The position numbers and the translations under genes were made by a program. Shown one piece after another: positions 5,337-6,255 of a stretch of 6,255 nt of DNA. The stretch is from the NCBI GenBank assembly GCA_949286775.1, contig CASEDW010000158.1:1-6255 (forward strand). The letters run 5' to 3'. This stretch comes from an uncultured Eubacteriales bacterium. GTDB taxonomy: Bacteria; Bacillota; Clostridia; Lachnospirales; Lachnospiraceae. Within the stretch, counting starts at the first letter, position 1. Each line of letters starts with the position of its first letter. The notes below the pieces were generated by a model. The model made no database searches, had not been told where the DNA came from, and saw only the letters and a list, made by a program, of their open reading frames with translations.

Positions 5337-5900
5337 TCATCTTTCATTATCCATTTCATCTTCTGTTTTTCGAAGTATGGCCTCTGTGTCATTTTCCCAA
5401 ATGTCTATTCCGTCAGCCTTATAATATTTTATATCATCGATACCCCAGAAGATCTTCGCAATATCTTTTATATATCCGAAGGCATGATCATTTTCAGGAA
5501 TGTAACCTCCGGCAGTCGTTATATAAACAAGTTTTTTCGCTTTACATAAAGTAAAATACGAACCGTTTTCAGATACATCGAAATTAACGCCCTGTGTGCA
5601 AACCAGTTCAATATAATCATGAAGCGCTGCAGGTATGCTGAAATTCCAAAACGGAGCGGCTATGACTATTTCGTCAGCCTTCGCGAACTGTTTCGCGATA
5701 TCAAACATTTCGTCGCTGTACTTTGCGTTTGAAACTGCCTTATTGTATGTGATCAAAGTCTGACGGTTTAAAGCTTCAGGTTTTTTATCTCCAAGTTCTA
5801 TAACTTCAATATCATCTTTATTTAACTTTGAAAGGTAATGCTTTGCCAGCCGCAGCGTCCTTGAACCTTCTCTAAAAGCCGAAGTTACGAATAAGATCAT
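5337..5900 (-). CDS. Flavodoxin-fold NAD(P)H/FMN oxidoreductase (AzoR-type)
   Basis: This is a 187-residue cytoplasmic protein of the Flavodoxin_2 family, which uses FMN and NAD(P)H to reduce quinones or azo compounds by two electrons. The first strand and phosphate loop read MILFVTSAFREGSRT (1-15). APFWNFSIPAALHDYIELVC matches the FMN-contacting P-x-(W/Y)-N-F-x-I-P region of FMN-dependent azoreductases, with GVNF just after it. TTAGGYI resembles the second flavin-binding loop (T-x-x-G-G). At 187 residues it is slightly shorter than typical AzoR (about 200). The start is required by the first strand. GGAGGG lies 12 nt before it, inside the upstream phosphoesterase gene, which overlaps this gene by 29 bp in another frame, suggesting translational coupling. 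It is the last gene of the operon. The physiological substrate is unknown; a general NAD(P)H:quinone oxidoreductase is equally possible. Confidence 0.85.
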   Translation of the reverse strand: MILFVTSAFREGSRTLRLAKHYLSKLNKDDIEVIELGDKKPEALNRQTLITYNKAVSNAKYSDEMFDIAKQFAKADEIVIAAPFWNFSIPAALHDYIELVCTQGVNFDVSENGSYFTLCKAKKLVYITTAGGYIPENDHAFGYIKDIAKIFWGIDDIKYYKADGIDIWENDTEAILRKTEDEMDNER

Positions 5901-6255
5901 CTTCTACAGTTTCCCTCCATTCAAATTTAATCTCACCGTTTTCAATTGTAATTACTCCGAAACTTTTGTTTCTCACAGCGCCCGGATTGAAGAGTTTTAC
6001 GCCGGCGATTTCCGTAAGTGTTTGTTCATGGGTGTGTCCGAAAAGAGCTACGCTGCATTTTTTTGAGAAAGCCTCTACCGCGAGTCTCTCAAGTCCCTGC
6101 TTTACATTTTGCACAAATCCATGGGTAATCAGAAAACGCACGCCTCCGATTTCGGCAGTAACAGTATCCTGCTTATCACTGAACAAATCGCAGTTGCCGT
6201 AAACTGAATATACATCTTTTACAATATCGCCATATGGAAAGATTCCGTTCCTTTC
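5872..6255 (-). CDS. YfcE/MJ0936-family metallophosphoesterase, C-terminal part (partial)
   Basis: The frame is open to the right edge, so 127 C-terminal residues are visible and the N-terminus (first metal motif DxH) is outside. Visible motifs are YGDIVKDVYSVYGNCDLFSD, holding the GNCD metal ligand, then FLITHGFVQNVKQGLERLA, and VALFGHTHEQ with the GHTH ligands, followed by KLFNPGAV. This order is characteristic of small YfcE/MJ0936-type phosphodiesterases, which bind two divalent metals and hydrolyse phosphodiester bonds; the natural substrate is unclear. The family usually has THGH where this one has THGF; the first histidine, which binds metal, is kept. The frame carries on upstream of a TTG at 6186 with conserved sequence, so that TTG is not the start. 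The 3' end overlaps the AzoR-like gene by 29 bp. Confidence 0.88.
   Translation of the reverse strand, partial: ERNGIFPYGDIVKDVYSVYGNCDLFSDKQDTVTAEIGGVRFLITHGFVQNVKQGLERLAVEAFSKKCSVALFGHTHEQTLTEIAGVKLFNPGAVRNKSFGVITIENGEIKFEWRETVEDDLIRNFGF

Noticed and set aside
5966..6202. Plus-strand open frame of 78 codons
   Set aside because: It is antisense to the metallophosphoesterase, whose metal motifs confirm the opposite strand.

Overview
The window is AT-rich, with strong Shine-Dalgarno sites (GGAGG), sigma-A-type promoters and compact operons. This fits a low-GC Gram-positive of the class Clostridia, probably a gut or anaerobic lineage such as Lachnospiraceae. The taxonomic call is an inference from protein resemblance and gene style; there is no rRNA or other marker to fix it. 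All genes but one lie on the minus strand.

Left part (1-1400, minus): the 5' end of a membrane-anchored L,D-transpeptidase/peptidoglycan-binding-type protein runs off the left edge and has its own promoter. Upstream of it, ending in a clear intrinsic terminator, is a two-gene ribosomal protein operon rpsF-rpsR. The ssb gene usually found between these two genes in Firmicutes is absent. A good extended -10 promoter and a short structured leader, possibly the S6:S18 autoregulatory element, precede rpsF.

Middle (1400-5250): the only plus-strand gene encodes a 337-residue protein that looks like a radical SAM enzyme of a clostridial family whose iron-sulfur cysteines have been lost. It meets, tail to tail with 2 bp between stop codons, a minus-strand operon. 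In transcription order that operon is an OmpR-type response regulator, a HAMP-containing sensor histidine kinase and a TetR-family regulator, with gaps of 3 and 12 bp. Two layers of transcriptional control are therefore packed beside the cysteine-less radical SAM homologue. This block is the most interesting part of the window.

Right part (5290-6255, minus): a second operon, cut by the right edge, carries the C-terminal part of a YfcE/MJ0936-type metallophosphoesterase. Its 3' end overlaps by 29 bp the start of a flavodoxin-fold NAD(P)H/FMN oxidoreductase of the AzoR type. The operon ends in an intrinsic hairpin 4 bp after the last stop.

There are no tRNA or rRNA genes, CRISPR arrays, insertion sequences or phage genes that I can see. 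No intergenic stretch exceeds about 210 bp. The region is mostly ordinary chromosome; the unusual elements are the degenerate radical SAM protein, its regulatory neighbours, and several small regulatory or repeat structures.
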